DNA of 64,000 bases from the NCBI GenBank assembly GCA_024734555.1, contig JANPWX010019252.1, positions 86,351-150,350 on the forward strand. The letters run 5' to 3'. Position numbers and translations under genes: made by a program. The stretch is from Trochalopteron elliotii. Lineage: Eukaryota > Chordata > Aves > Passeriformes > Leiothrichidae. The notes under the pieces were generated by a model. The model saw only the letters and a list, made by a program, of their open reading frames with translations, was not told the origin of the DNA and ran no database searches. How positions within the stretch are numbered: the stretch's first letter is position 1; the number at the start of each line of letters is the position of its first letter. This document shows, piece by piece, positions 23,004 through 34,735 of the stretch.

Positions 23004-23295
23004 ATCTTAAATAATTCTGAAACTGCACAGACCTCCCTATTCCTGCTGATCCTGTTTCATCAATAAGGTTGAAACTTCACTGGTCTCTGTGGGAATTTGG
23101 TCAGCAGATACCACAAAGGGTTTGCACAGGGTACCTACAATGGGTACAGTGATAGATCTTCTCTCCTGAAGTACACACACTGAGCATATCAGTAGCAGGA
23201 TTTCCTCCCAAGAGACAGATCCCAGGCCTTAGTTACAGGCCACTGTCCTATTCACTACCTTGTCACTGGTTCCTGCACTGGCTTGATCTCTGATG
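23004..23295. other. Unassigned sequence
   Basis: No feature recognised. Confidence 0.5.
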
Positions 23296-23396
23296 GCTGT
23301 GTAGGGAGCAGAGCTTGGTAACCAGAGCAGGAGAGAGCTTTGAGGTTCTGTCACCAACTAGGTGGAGTCACCTCAGGCAAGTCACTTCCTCCTGGA
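23296..23396 (+). mobile_element. MIR/CORE-SINE-like relic
   Basis: The segment at 23344-23394 ('ggttctgtcaccaactaggt', 'gagtcacctcaggcaagtcactt') lines up with the remembered MIR core 'ggctctgccacttactagctgtgtgaccttgggcaagttactt'. Upstream, 'agcagagcttggtaaccagag' fits the preceding MIR body loosely. MIR/CORE-SINE relics are known in amniotes and are old and rare in birds. The match is by eye only. Confidence 0.45.
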
Positions 23397-23845
23397 TCAC
23401 CAAAACTACATTGGCTCTCCAAACTTGTTGACACAGATGGGAGATTGTGGGATTTTTTGGAGGATTTTGACTCTTTGCTTCTGTCAGGTTGATCAGGGTG
23501 TGCTTCCCTTTCAGTCCCTGAGGTTCAGTGGACTGGGGAGAGAGGAGGTGGAAAAGCTGCAGGGTTTCACACAGGAGCAGTGAGAGAAGGTGTCACTTGG
23601 TGGTGTCCACAGTGGCACTGGGATTCTTCTGTCCATGGGAGCAACGTGTGTGGGGGCAGCTGTGGGAAAGGGATCTGTACTAAAAGGGTTGTTGGCAAAT
23701 ACATGATGGGGAGTCCCATTTTACTGGGAGGTGTGCTGCAGGTCAGGAGGAAGGGAGATGTCAGCTGCTACTTCCATTTCTAGTGTCTGGATTCTCAAAA
23801 TCCTCTCTGATGCAAAAAGGATGTCATTTTTTTTCTGACTTTATT
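23397..23845. other. Unassigned sequence
   Basis: No feature recognised; short open frames only. Confidence 0.5.
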
Positions 23846-23902
23846 TGGTAGACAGCTGGACCAGATGATCATTGTAGGTTCCTTCCAAATGAACTATTCC
23901 TG
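23846..23902 (+). mobile_element. CR1 LINE 3' tail, first of an abutting pair
   Basis: 'agctggaccagatgatcattgtaggttccttccaaatgaactattcc' is the extreme 3' end of a CR1 copy of about 55 bp. A second CR1 starts directly after it. Confidence 0.8.
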
Positions 23903-24057
23903 AGCTGTGGTGGCAGACTCACCACTGCTGGAGGTGATCAAGGAAGAACTGGACAGGGCACTTACTGCCAAAGTCTGGTTGACAAGGTGGTGATCAGAGA
24001 TTGAACTCAGTGATATTGAAGGTCTTTTCCAGCCTAAATGATTCTGTGATTCTACGA
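23903..24057 (+). mobile_element. CR1 LINE fragment, second of an abutting pair
   Basis: Sense CR1: 'gctggaggtgatcaaggaagaactggacagggcactt', 'ggttgacaaggtggtgatcagagattgaactcagtgat', and the tail 'ggtcttttccagcctaaatgattctgtgattctac'. Confidence 0.88.
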
Positions 24058-24198
24058 CTTTTAGATTTGACCCTATCTCCCATTTAATATCTCCTAAATT
24101 GTTGTTAAGCAAGCCCATCCAGCCATCCTAAATTTGCATTCTCTGGAAAATATTTAGGGGATGAAGGCTGCTATCTGTGAATCACCAGCTGGAAAATA

Positions 24199-24356
24199 AT
24201 CACAGACTGTACAGATCTGAAATGGGCCCATCAGGCTCATTGAGTCCAGCTCCTGGCCCTGCACAGACACAGCAGTCCCACCCTCTGCATCCCTGAGAGT
24301 GGTTCCCAAGTGCTCCTGTAGCTCTGGCAGCCTTGGGGCTGTGACCATTCCCTACA
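24199..24356 (-). mobile_element. CR1 LINE fragment, different 3' subtype
   Basis: Antisense copy of a CR1 subtype with a distinct 3' region: 'aatcacagactgtacagatctgaaatgggcccatcagg', 'gagtccagctcctggccctgcacagacac', 'agctctggcagccttggggctgtgacca'. The sense copy at 53755 belongs to the same subtype. Confidence 0.85.
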
Positions 24357-25999
24357 GAGTTAGATGGTGGGGATTCATTTCTAACTTTGTTTATTAGAAC
24401 CCACATTCTCCACTCCTATGTACCAAAGGCTGAAGCTTCTGTGCCTTTTCCCATTTATTGCTGCTCCACCAGAAATGTCTATCACCTTAGGAATTACTTA
24501 CATCATTTTTTCAGCTTGCTTTTGGATGTCAAACCACACAATGATCCAGGAATCTGAGATAAATGTGTCAATTTAAGCAATTTTTTTGTTGTTGTTAGTC
24601 TTTGTATTACAACTTCACCCAAATGCTTCCTAAATCAGGACTCTACTTTGGATCTGACAATTCTTTGATGATTTCTGAGACTTGGAGCAAATATTGCAGC
24701 TGGCTGCTGAGGCACTCTGCTGTGTGGGCTGGTTTGTGGAAACAAATTCCTAACTATTCTGGTCTATAAATCCTGAGTCTAACACCACGAGACTTTCATC
24801 AGTGAATTCACTCCCAGCATATTGGCATTTTAAGTTTTTGACAATCCCATTTAACCATCTATATTGATTGCAGGTTTGGGCATATACAAAGGAACCATTT
24901 TCAGGGGGAATTTGAATTCCATTGGAGTAGAAGGAAAGCCCCAGATCACGTCAATGCACTTTGATACTTAATTGGCAATCCTGGGGTAGTGTAACTTCAA
25001 TTAAAGTGAAGTCATCCTGCATACCTGTCTACTGACCTGCGTTCCTGCACGAACATGACGATGTTTGATAATGAGCACGGAGAGCACACAGTGTAACAGC
25101 CCAAGGTAATGAGTGTCCCCAAGGCAGGAGGTATCAAGTCTCCTCAAGGCACCCTTCCCTCTAGTTTTCCTTTTTGTTATTATTATTATTATGCTACTAC
25201 TTCTCTCCCCCTGTAGTGGCTTTACCCACCTGTAATTGCAATAAAAGGAGGGAGCCAGGAGATATTTCTTTGCAGACGAGACAGTGGTTGTGTTATTATG
25301 GTGTATTATGTTACTTTCCATTAGACCAAAAACTTTTCATCTCTAACCCTAGGAGGTGACCTACAGTAAATACAGTGTCGTATTTAGCTTTTGTAAATAG
25401 CTTAGCTCTCATGAATGTTTTATAGTGGGGTAAATATCACATTCTCTCCACTTATTTACATCCGCACAGCATCACAGAAGACTTGTTGGTATTAAATATT
25501 AATTGTGAGCTTTAGTGAATCTATGCTTTTGTCAAGAGTGCACTGGGCCACACATCTTTTTTGGCCTCACACATTGAGAAACCGCATTATCTTCCCAAGA
25601 AAGAACTGGAAGTGCACTGTCAGTGTTTTTTAACCAAACTGGCCCCTGGCTTGATGGCTGCAGCTCCCATTCCTTTCACCCAGCTGGGAGGAGGGAGAGA
25701 AAACACAGGCAAAGATGTGCATGGCTGACCCAACACTTTGGCCTTAGTCTCTGTATCTCACATCCCAGGGTGAGTCCCTGTGGAAGGATTTTGGAGATTT
25801 ATGGAGGCCAGGACGGATCAGCCAGTCTGGCTTCCTCTGTATCTCGGTCCGGTGACCTTCTTGATTGAGCCAAGAACTTGTGTCTGCCTGAAGTATATCT
25901 TACTGGGAAGCAACCACATTTTTGGCTGGAAGACATCAATCAGTGGTGAATCCACCGTGTCCCCTGGTGCACTGCTATTACTTGATGTATTGTAGTTAA
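24357..25999. other. Unassigned, CR1-free
   Basis: Unique sequence in a 7.9-kb CR1-free stretch. It includes a (TTA)n microsatellite at 25176-25191 and a block at about 25000-25130 with enhancer-like texture ('aattaaagtgaagtcatcc', 'ggtaatgagtg'). No coding support. Confidence 0.5.
25176..25191. repeat. (TTA)n microsatellite
   Basis: About five TTA units. Confidence 0.9.
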
Positions 26000-26480
26000 T
26001 TTTAGAATTACCAATGATTTCTAATGCCATGCTGCCATTTTCCTGGTTTTTTTGCTTCTAGACATGAATTTTTTTGTTGTGCCTTTCCTGGTAGATTTGC
26101 AGATCTTGTCTTGTATGTTATACTTTCCTCCTGGGAAGGACAAGTTCTTCATGTCCTGATGGAGGGTAATAATATCTCTCTCACTCTGGATATGCCTAAT
26201 GCATGGAGCTCTTGGTCTCTGTCCGTTTCAAGTTGTCCATGGCATTTTTTTGTGTGTCAATTCTTGCATCTCATCTAATCTAGGGCTGAGGGATGTACTC
26301 AGTACTCCAGAATCAGTCTCTCCCTTGTGCATAAAAGCTACTTTTTCAGCATTGAGTCTTCCTCCAGAGTGACCATGACCCATTACAGGTTTTGGTTTCA
26401 AAGCTTTTTAATCCAACCCAAACTTTTTCATAGATAATTTTTTGAGGAACTGCTATGGAGCGAGACCTACTTTTAAATAT
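25810..26480 (-). mobile_element. Possible ancient, unassigned interspersed repeat
   Basis: Several phrases recall old sauropsid CR1-like elements read antisense: 'ggatcagccagtctggcttcc', 'cttgattgagccaagaacttgt', 'tttggctggaagac', and 'actcagtactccagaatcagtctctccc' near 26297. The similarity is diffuse and may be chance. No coding frame survives. Confidence 0.22.
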
Positions 26481-29400
26481 GAACAACACTCTGAGATGTG
26501 CTGCTTTTACTGTCTATGAACACAGCTTGTGTTTCCTCCTCAAACTTCAGTATGACTTTTTTCAAGTCATGACCATGGATTATTGAGGACCCACGTGCCC
26601 TCTACACCCAAATAAATTTGCACCAAGGTGTCATTTTAGACATGTAAGTAGGGACAGAGATGTCAGCATCTATTATGGGTTGATTTCAGTAGCATCTCAC
26701 CCACCTAACATTGATTGATTTCATGTTCACCCATACTGGTGTGTCTCTGTTGCTTCACCCTGAGTCTCTACTGAATTATACAAATGTGGGAGAGCAGAAC
26801 ACAGGAAAATTGGTTAAAGATCAGTGTAGGAGACAAGGGTCAATATCTTTGAGATATTATTTTTTAAATATTCCTCCAGAATGTTTTATCTGCAGGATGA
26901 ATTCTTTCTTTTTCTGCCTGTTACTTGTGCTGGTTGGGGTCATTGTTTATGTTCTGGCTGGTATTGGAAAGGTGGTTACTTAGACATGGGGGAAAGATAG
27001 GGTAATGGAGCTTTACAGCATTGATTTTACACGGAAGGCTCATTCTGCACTTAAACCCCTCCTTTCCCCATGAATACCTTATTTAAATGGTTAGCACATA
27101 ATTTTTTAATGAGATGTTCCCTAATCCATCCGACCAAAGACTAGGAAAACTATGACTACACAAGAGGGACAAAAAGCTTCTGGGTTTGTCAACTGCCTGA
27201 TTTTCTGATTTGTTGATTTTGGGGGCCTTTCCTTTGGGAAGAAATGCCTTTCCTGCTCCACCTGGCCCCAACCCATTAAAATGATTGCAGGAACCAGAGC
27301 AGTTGCTGGTGCATGCTGGAGTTTGTCAAGTACTCTTAGCCCAGAGTACCAGCCTCATTATTTTTAACCAATGCTAATCAAGTTTGGAAGCATCCATTAT
27401 GTGCTGGTCCAGGGGCAAACTAAACTACATTACAAAACACTTAAGCCCTGCAAAAAATTTCCTGACCTCTGAAATCTCTTATGACCTAGTTGCAGCTTCA
27501 CAATGTCTAGCACTAATCTCTCCATTAAAGCCTTTTCACCTATTTCCTAAACTGCTGTACAATGTATGTATTTAGACAAAAGCAGCAGCTTTCAGAGCCA
27601 TTAAAGGCTCAAGCCAAAAGTAAAGATGATTTTCTTATGGCTGAGGATGTCTGACAGCCTTGGGGGGTTGGACAACACCATGTTCTTCAGCTGACCCTTA
27701 TTTAAGACAACCTGTGAGTGTCAGGATTACGATGCTAAGATTACTGTGGTATTTAAATATTATGTTATTAGTCAAATACTGGCATGTATAAACCCAAGAT
27801 AATTTGGGGGGAGAGAGGATTGGGGAAGGGGGGAATTCACTGTCAAGGCTCAGATTTAAGCTGTTAGATTCAGCTTACAGCTGAGTCTTTAAAAACATGT
27901 CTTTCCCCACTTATAAACTGCTAGTTATATTTACTGCAACTAAAATAATTCCTCTCAAGTTTGGTGACCCTGCTTTCTTTCAATTCACTAATTGCCTTTC
28001 TAATGGAATCAAGTGCATTGCTTTGGTGGGAGAGTGTGTTAAACCCTCCTCTTCACTTGGAGGGAAGGAGAACCTGATATCTGTGCTATTCTCCACAATT
28101 TTTAAATTCCTGAAACTCTCAGAGCTCCTACAAACAACAGTCAAGAGCAGTCAGGGCTTATCTCTCCTGAGGAGGAGCACACCTATCAGCTGAGCAGAGG
28201 GATTGCTTTGCTCTGAATAAGGAGGAAGAAAATTAAGAGTCTCTTCCAGACTCACCCTGCTGCTTCAGCCTTTCCACAGGTAGAGCAAGGACCCATATAA
28301 GGTCAGAGGAATTGCCCTTATGATTTTGTTTTTCTCCATCAGGTGGGCAGAGTGGTAGGTCCAGCCCCCAGCAGCCCAGTCATCAATGTCTGAATGTGGG
28401 TGGGATGATGATTTCCACCTTGACACAGGCACAGATCACCTGCTTTGCAAAATAACTCTGCAAGAAATCATGATCCCATTTGTTCTGCAGAACATGAAAT
28501 AATGAGCCTGTGGGGAATGGGGCCTGCACCACCTTTCCCTGTGGAGAAGCAGGACCCACCCAAACCCCTTGCAAACCTCATTTCAGTTCTTTAACTTTTG
28601 AAACCACCCTTAGGGGTGACCCTAGTTTAGACACATCATCTCTAGGACTCTTGGACTCCTCCCATAAAAAATCAGAATTCAGAGCCCCTCAAGACCTGGT
28701 GCAAAATGCAAGGAGAGGAGCAAGCTGTATTGGAGCAGCAAATGGACAGAAATGAGTTTGCAGGGAAGCCACTGGCACTGCCTGCACTGCCTGAGGTTGT
28801 GCCATTCGCCTTCCCTTCTTCTCCCACTTTTTATTGGAGTTATTTTAGTTGTCATTCTTCACAGTGCTGTGGTCTCAGGATCCAGTTAAGCAAAACCCAC
28901 ATTATCCACACTACCTAACAGTGTGACATCTGTGAATGGCTTTCTAATTACTCAAATAAATCAGCATGATTGGAAATTCTTGAGATTTTATTGGGAAGGA
29001 AATTTATAGTAATTAAACCAAATTAATTTTGGATTTCTGTTAATCCAAAGAAGGTTTTGGAAGCTTTGGGTTAAACCTGCATTTTTCCCCCGCAAGTTAT
29101 GTGGGTGAAAGAATGAGAAATTAATTGATTTTGGACAATAAGATGATGATAATAGGAGAATCTTTCAAATGAGCTTGCCATGCATCTTTCATCAATTGCA
29201 GAGTCTTTTCTGGCATCTAAAAATATCGTTCAGGGCTTTTACTAAAGATTCAAACAGACTGAAAGGAATCTTTTTTAATCAAAATAAAGAACCCTTTTTA
29301 ATTACTCAGACTCCTTCACAGTTGGAGGTAATAATTGTCTTACGTTCTTAAGTAGTGCTGTTATTAGCCTGCCCTGGGGCTCTTCTATTTTCCAGAAGTT

Positions 29401-29599
29401 GGCATTGCTCTCTGTTGAATGCCAGGATAGAGCCTGCATCAGCTTAAATGTTTCTGTTTCTTCGATGCTGGGGGTGATGCAGGTTTTGCTCAGCCTCTCC
29501 CTTCAGTGCTGCCAGTCCCAAAATGACTGCATACACCAACAGGACCCAGTCCTAAACACCAAGGGATGGTAAACCCATGTTCTGCAGAAAAAGATGTTT
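26481..29599. other. Unassigned, CR1-free
   Basis: No gene, RNA gene or transposon recognised; unique AT-rich sequence with scattered short open frames (90 and 98 codons at most) without protein features. Confidence 0.5.
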
Positions 29600-30830
29600 T
29601 CAGGTCTGCCTGTAAGACCATCCTCTTTGTTTTTTCTTAAACGCTTTATAATTTTGGGGTTTTTTTTTGGTTGGGATTTTCTTTTGGTTTGGGGTGGGCA
29701 GGTTTGTCATGTAAGTGCCAGTCAAGTGAACAAATACATTTTCTCTCTGTTTTTTGCTATGCATTTTAAACCTTTACTCCAAGAGTGATGGAGGGGGAAG
29801 GAGAGCATACAGGAAGTGCCATGTCCCTCCTCTGTGGCTCCACAGGTGGAGGTTTGCAGAAAGTTCTACAGGATTATCAGAATGGGAGTATGCATTTTTT
29901 TTTTTTGAGGGAAAACAGGATTTATGGGACCAGGGATTGCTGTTCTTCATGAAGACCTCCTCAATGCCCTCTAGAAATCCAGCTGTTAATATCTGACATA
30001 AAATTAACTGCTCTGGGAAGAGTATTGCACACCCTGAGAAAGGATTTTGAATATTTATGGAGATTTTTGTGTTTTCTTCACGTTCTTGGCCATGGACACT
30101 GCTTCTGGATCTATTTACTTTTAGTCAAAACACTTTTCAAGTGGATACTTCTGTTTTCTCTTGTTTTTGTGGCTACTTCCAATGCTGAGCAGCATTGTGT
30201 TTTCAATTGCAATTGATGTTAGTGAGAGTAGAATTAGCCAGAAAGACTTTCAACTTATCACACACCAGAACACAGGTGTAATATTGGTGGACTCAGATTC
30301 TGTCACTTCAGCAGCTGTAATCTTTTTATTCACCAGTATTCTTAATCAAGCACACTGTCCTTTTCCTCTGTAGGTGTAAAGGTGAAACAAAACAAGGCTC
30401 ATCCCAAACTGCTGAGAGAAGAGGTTGGATGTAGAGTCCTGAGACCCAAGTTACCTCTTTCACCCTACCAGATGTTCAGTTCAGCCCATCCTGCCTCATT
30501 CAGCCTGCCTCCTTTACACTACCTCAAAATTACACAATACTTTTGGCTGGAAGGAACTCAGTGTGTTCAGTTGCTGTGAGAGGGGAAGAACACAAGCCCA
30601 GAAAAATAAGTAATTCACCACATATAGCAAGACTCATTGATTATAAGAAAGTCTACAGAGAGAGGGAAAGAAAAAGAAAGAAAGAAGAGCATGGAGATGC
30701 TTTCTCTGTGTCTGCAGAAGCCATGTGTTTTGGCCCAGTTATTCAGCAAGGGGGTGTGGAAAAGAGTGACTAAATCAGCTGCATCAGAACGTCTTCTGAG
30801 GGTGTGGCACCCGAGATGAGTTTGGTGGAG

Positions 30831-30877
30831 GGCCAATACCTTCAAATTAAGTGACTTGTAGGCCAATACCTTCAAAT
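30831..30877. repeat. 17-bp direct repeat, 30-bp spacing
   Basis: 'ggccaataccttcaaat' occurs exactly at 30831-30847 and again at 30861-30877. The 30-bp periodicity suggests a local slippage duplication. Confidence 0.9.
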
Positions 30878-31403
30878 CATTGTTGACTGTCTTTGATAGG
30901 GCGCTGGTTGCCCTGACAGGATGAAATGGTGATGTTTCCATGCTTCACATCAAAAGCTGAAGAAAGCCTTGTTCCATATTAGTGGAAATAAGAAACTGGT
31001 TTGGATATTTTGGTTTGGGAGACATCCTAAACGGGACGTACACCAGGAGCTGGTGTGACTGCTGCATTGCAAAGCCTTGGCACAGCCAAGCAAAGACCTT
31101 CCACTGAGGCAACTTTGTGGGCTTGAAATGCTTTCAGTAAATCAAGGCAAGGGTGAAAACACAGGAGGCAAAGAGTTAAGCTGCTTTCATGTTCCAGGTA
31201 CTTTCCACTAAAGAAGCCCCATATCAGACTGCTGTATCTTTCTGAATGTGAGTTTAGACTGCTTTTGTGCTAATGCATTTATATTGTGATTGTGAAAAGC
31301 TTTTTTTAAAGAGGAAGATAAATCTTACCCAAATCTGATAATCATTTTTAAAATTCTCTGCTCTGAGATTTATGTTGGTTTTTCCCCCCGCCTCCCCCTG
31401 ACT

Positions 31404-31450
31404 AAAAAAAAAAAAAAAAAAAAAAGGAAAAAAAGAAATAAAAAGGAAAA
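31404..31450. repeat. Poly(A)/purine tract
   Basis: A run of 22 A is followed by interrupted A-rich purine sequence. Confidence 0.95.
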
Positions 31451-32214
31451 ACAACAACCCTACTGCATCAAAGACAGAAATAATGGCTTGTAAGTACTTA
31501 AAAGCTTATGGATAGGAAACTTAAAAAACTGGTCGGATTCAAACCAAATCCTATCAGATTTTCTTGGTTCTCATAAACCTTTAATCAGCTCCCATGGGGC
31601 ATTTTTGCTAACCATAAAACATGTGATTAGAAGACACATGAACTACTGGAATTACGACAGCGAGAGGGGCTTTGACTTTAGCCCGACTTAAGGATGCCAG
31701 GAGGGAACACACCACGCTGCCACCACGAGGAGCCAAAGTGGTGACAGGACCCTCACTCACCCTGTCTCAGCCCTGGGAGGGGCTGTCAGAGCCTGGGAAT
31801 CCTCCTGGATTGAGCGTTGGTGCTCTATTAGGTGCTGGCAGCCTACTGCTGTGAGTGGGCCATGGGAATGGGGTAGCCCATAAAGGAGAACAGCAGAGGG
31901 CTGGGATGGTTCCCATGGCAGGATGGAAAATGTGACACTTTTCACCAGCCCTTTCTATAGGATGATACCTGGCTAGCAAGTGGAAAGTGTGACCCAGGGT
32001 GGCATCCTGCCCCATCTGTGTCCAGCCTATGAGCTTGACCCAGCCTCTTTCCATCTCAGGGTTTTGTTGGTTTAAAACACCAGTTTCCTGGAGCATGAAT
32101 TCCCTCATACAAGAAGGCTTTGGAGGGGAGTGTAATTTAATTGGGATCTCCGGGTGCTTTTGTCTGATTTATATCTGCTGGGGCACTGAAACAGAAAAGA
32201 TTTTCAATTTGAAT

Positions 32215-32328
32215 CTTAGAATCACAGGATGGTTTGGGTTGAAAGGATCTTAAAGCTCATTGCATTCCAAACACCCTCCCATGGGCAGGACACCTTCCAC
32301 TAGAACAAGTTGCTCAAATTGGGCTGCA
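32215..32328 (-). mobile_element. CR1 LINE fragment
   Basis: Antisense CR1 tail: 'ttagaatcacaggatggtttgggttgaaaggatcttaaagctcat', 'cccatgggcaggacaccttccactagaacaagttgctc'. Confidence 0.9.
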
Positions 32329-33426
32329 AAAGGCTCCTTGGCCCCTTTATGGGGGAAGACAAATATTTAAAAATTTATTTGTAAATAAATACATCCCATC
32401 TATCTGTAGGATAGAAGTAGACTGTAAATAGCATAGAAATCACCACTATGGCAAATATAACTTAGCATTCCTCTGAGTTAGGTGTTACTGATAAATGTGA
32501 GAAATTCTGTTTCTGTCATTCAAAAGCAGTCTTATTTGAAAAAAATCCCCAGGATCTAGAGATGAACAGGCCTTTTAAAGATATTAATATATAGGCTGAG
32601 TTGAATGTCCTTTCTTTTTAACCAGGTGAATATGCAAGGCTGGCATTTTAAAGGAGAAATAGTTTTAGTATGTCCAGACCTGAATTGGTCTGGTTGGGTA
32701 ATTTCAGATTAGAGAAAACTGCTGATCTTTTAACTGACACCACTGCACATTAAAAATCACCCCACAAAGCACATGTACTCTTTGTATGTGGATATCATAA
32801 AGATTCCACTTAAATAAAAAGAGACAACGTTATATCTCTGTTAGGATAAAGGCAAGCAACTTGAGTCTATTACTAAAACCTAACTTAACACAATCACTTG
32901 AGCACACCATGCGAAAATAATTCCAGGAATCCGGGATATGTGACACTATTTTACAAAGCTGCTGGGGGACTACACACATAACTTAGTTAATCTGCTCTGA
33001 TCTTCCCCAAATTTTGCAGGAATTTTCTTGAGTGTATCTGGAAGGACTGTATCAGTTCTTGGTACACCAGTTAATGCAACACTCTGCTGTAAGACAAATT
33101 TGCAATTCCTAATGCTGTAATGTCTGCAGGAGGATTATTGTGTGTTAATGTGATTGGACTGTATAGTGGCTGGAACAATATGGAAATGACAGAAGAGCCT
33201 GATGCTGTGAATTACAAAATACAGAATCACTAGTACAAGTGAACTCCTGGTAAAACATCAAAATCTACAGGTGCAAAAGAGAGGAAAGGTAAAACTGGAA
33301 ACACAGGTTCATATCCAGAACAAGGTTCAGCTTAAAATCTTCCCTGTATTGGCTTCTGGGAGCTCTGTTTGGCCAGGTGGAAGGGGCTTTGTGGCCATCA
33401 ACTGGCTCCAGTGGCCCTGAGAGGGG
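32329..33426. other. Unassigned AT-rich sequence
   Basis: No gene or repeat recognised. Unique AT-rich sequence throughout. Confidence 0.5.
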
Positions 33427-33577
33427 GTGGACACCCCACCCCTGGAAAAATTCAAAATCAAGTGGATGGGGCATGGAGCAACCTGCTCTAGTGGAAGATG
33501 GATGGGGGCAAGTGGAAGAGGGCTGGAACTAAATGACCTTTAAGGTTCCCTTCCACCCCAAACCATTCCATGATTCT
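33427..33577 (+). mobile_element. CR1 LINE fragment
   Basis: Sense CR1: 'ggacaccccacccctggaaaaattcaa', 'gtggatggggcatggagcaacctgctctagtggaag', 'ggctggaactaaatgacctttaaggttcccttcc', 'aaaccattccatgattctgg'. Confidence 0.92.
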
Positions 33578-34479
33578 GGGGGACAGGCAGAGTTTGGGAG
33601 GTGCTGAGACCCTTCCTGTCATGGGACTCTTTGAGGTCCTGGGTCTGAGACCCTCTTGAGTGAAAGGTGGCACAGCAATCTAAAGAACATCCCTTTGCTC
33701 TGGGCCACCCATTGTGCATGCCAAGAGACATGGGGCTGCCCCTCACCAGCCCCTCACCCCTGTGGCCCTGCTTTCACCGTGGGGACTTGGGGTATCAACC
33801 TGAGCAGGTTGCAAGGGGTCACTTCTCAGCCTTCTCTTCTTTTATTTTTTTTCATCTGGTTTTACAGGCCTTTCCTTGTAGTGCTGATCTCTTGTCACTG
33901 CACAGGAACTATCTGAGGAGATAGAAGTAGTGGCCATTTGTTCACCATCCAGGTCACAGGAGAATGTGCCATTCCCTGTTCAGGGTGAGTGACTGCCTTC
34001 AACCTGGCATCTCTTTGGAGAGCTGCTTGGGCATGGTCCCAAATATCCAGGCAGGTAAGAGTGGAGCTGAAGTGCTGGCATCCTCTGTAGGCATGCTGTG
34101 TCCAGGCTGGAGCAGCACCATCTGAGAAGTCTCCATGGATCTTTCTGGAAAAGTTCTGTGTCAGCATGTCCTGCTCTTCCTAAGGCACAGGAAATTTGGG
34201 GGCTGCTCAGAAAATGCAGCCCAGTTCTACAAGAGCCTCCCAGGTAAGAAACATATCCTCCATTGGAACCCTAGAATAAAAGTGCTTATACATTTTCTGG
34301 GAAACTGGGGGCAAAAAAGACCCATTTCAATGCATTTCCATGCAGCCACATGGAAATACTTAGGTCACTTGGACTGGAGTCTTCAACACGCAATGACTTT
34401 TAACAGGCAACATCTGACAGTACCAAAGCCCTTTGCAGCCCTGGGTGAAATTATGATAACAAGAGAAAAAAGCTATTAC
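33578..34479. other. Unassigned sequence
   Basis: No feature recognised. A 127-codon plus frame (34135-34518) has no recognisable domain. Confidence 0.5.
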
Positions 34480-34660
34480 TGCCACCATGCTTTCATTATG
34501 CAAATGATATTAAGATAGGCTGTGCAGATCGCCTGTGGCTATGCTATAATCTCCATGCAGTGATTATAATGTGTCAAACTTAGTCATTTTGATTATGACA
34601 TGTTAATTACATGCCATCCTCATGCAGACATGAATATTACTCGCAGTCAAACAAAACACA
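34480..34660. promoter_or_regulatory. Candidate conserved noncoding element
   Basis: AT-rich repeat-free block with a palindromic homeodomain-type core CATGT-TAATT-ACATG at 34599-34613 and further words such as 'gattataatgtgtcaaac' and 'atgcaaatgatatt'. It lies inside a 5.8-kb CR1-free stretch. The enhancer assignment is inference. Confidence 0.3.
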
Positions 34661-34679
34661 AATTGGGGGCATTGTTTTT

Positions 34680-34735
34680 TTGTTGTTGTTGTTGTTTCGT
34701 CTTTTTTTTTATTATTTTTAAATTTTTTTTTAGTT
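34680..34735. repeat. (GTT)n followed by T-rich tract
   Basis: About six TGT/GTT units at 34680-34697, then T-rich sequence to about 34733. Confidence 0.9.

Larger units (their letters stand above)
29600..32214. other. Unassigned, CR1-free, with simple repeats
   Basis: Contains an imperfect 30-bp direct repeat (30831/30861), a GAAA-rich purine patch (about 30660-30690) and a 22-A run (31404-31425). Open frames up to 113 codons are not supported as genes. Confidence 0.5.

Noticed and set aside
30528..30575. CR1 tail ('acacaatacttttggctggaaggaactcag')
   Set aside because: Only a faint resemblance to the antisense CR1 terminus, with no supporting sequence further in.
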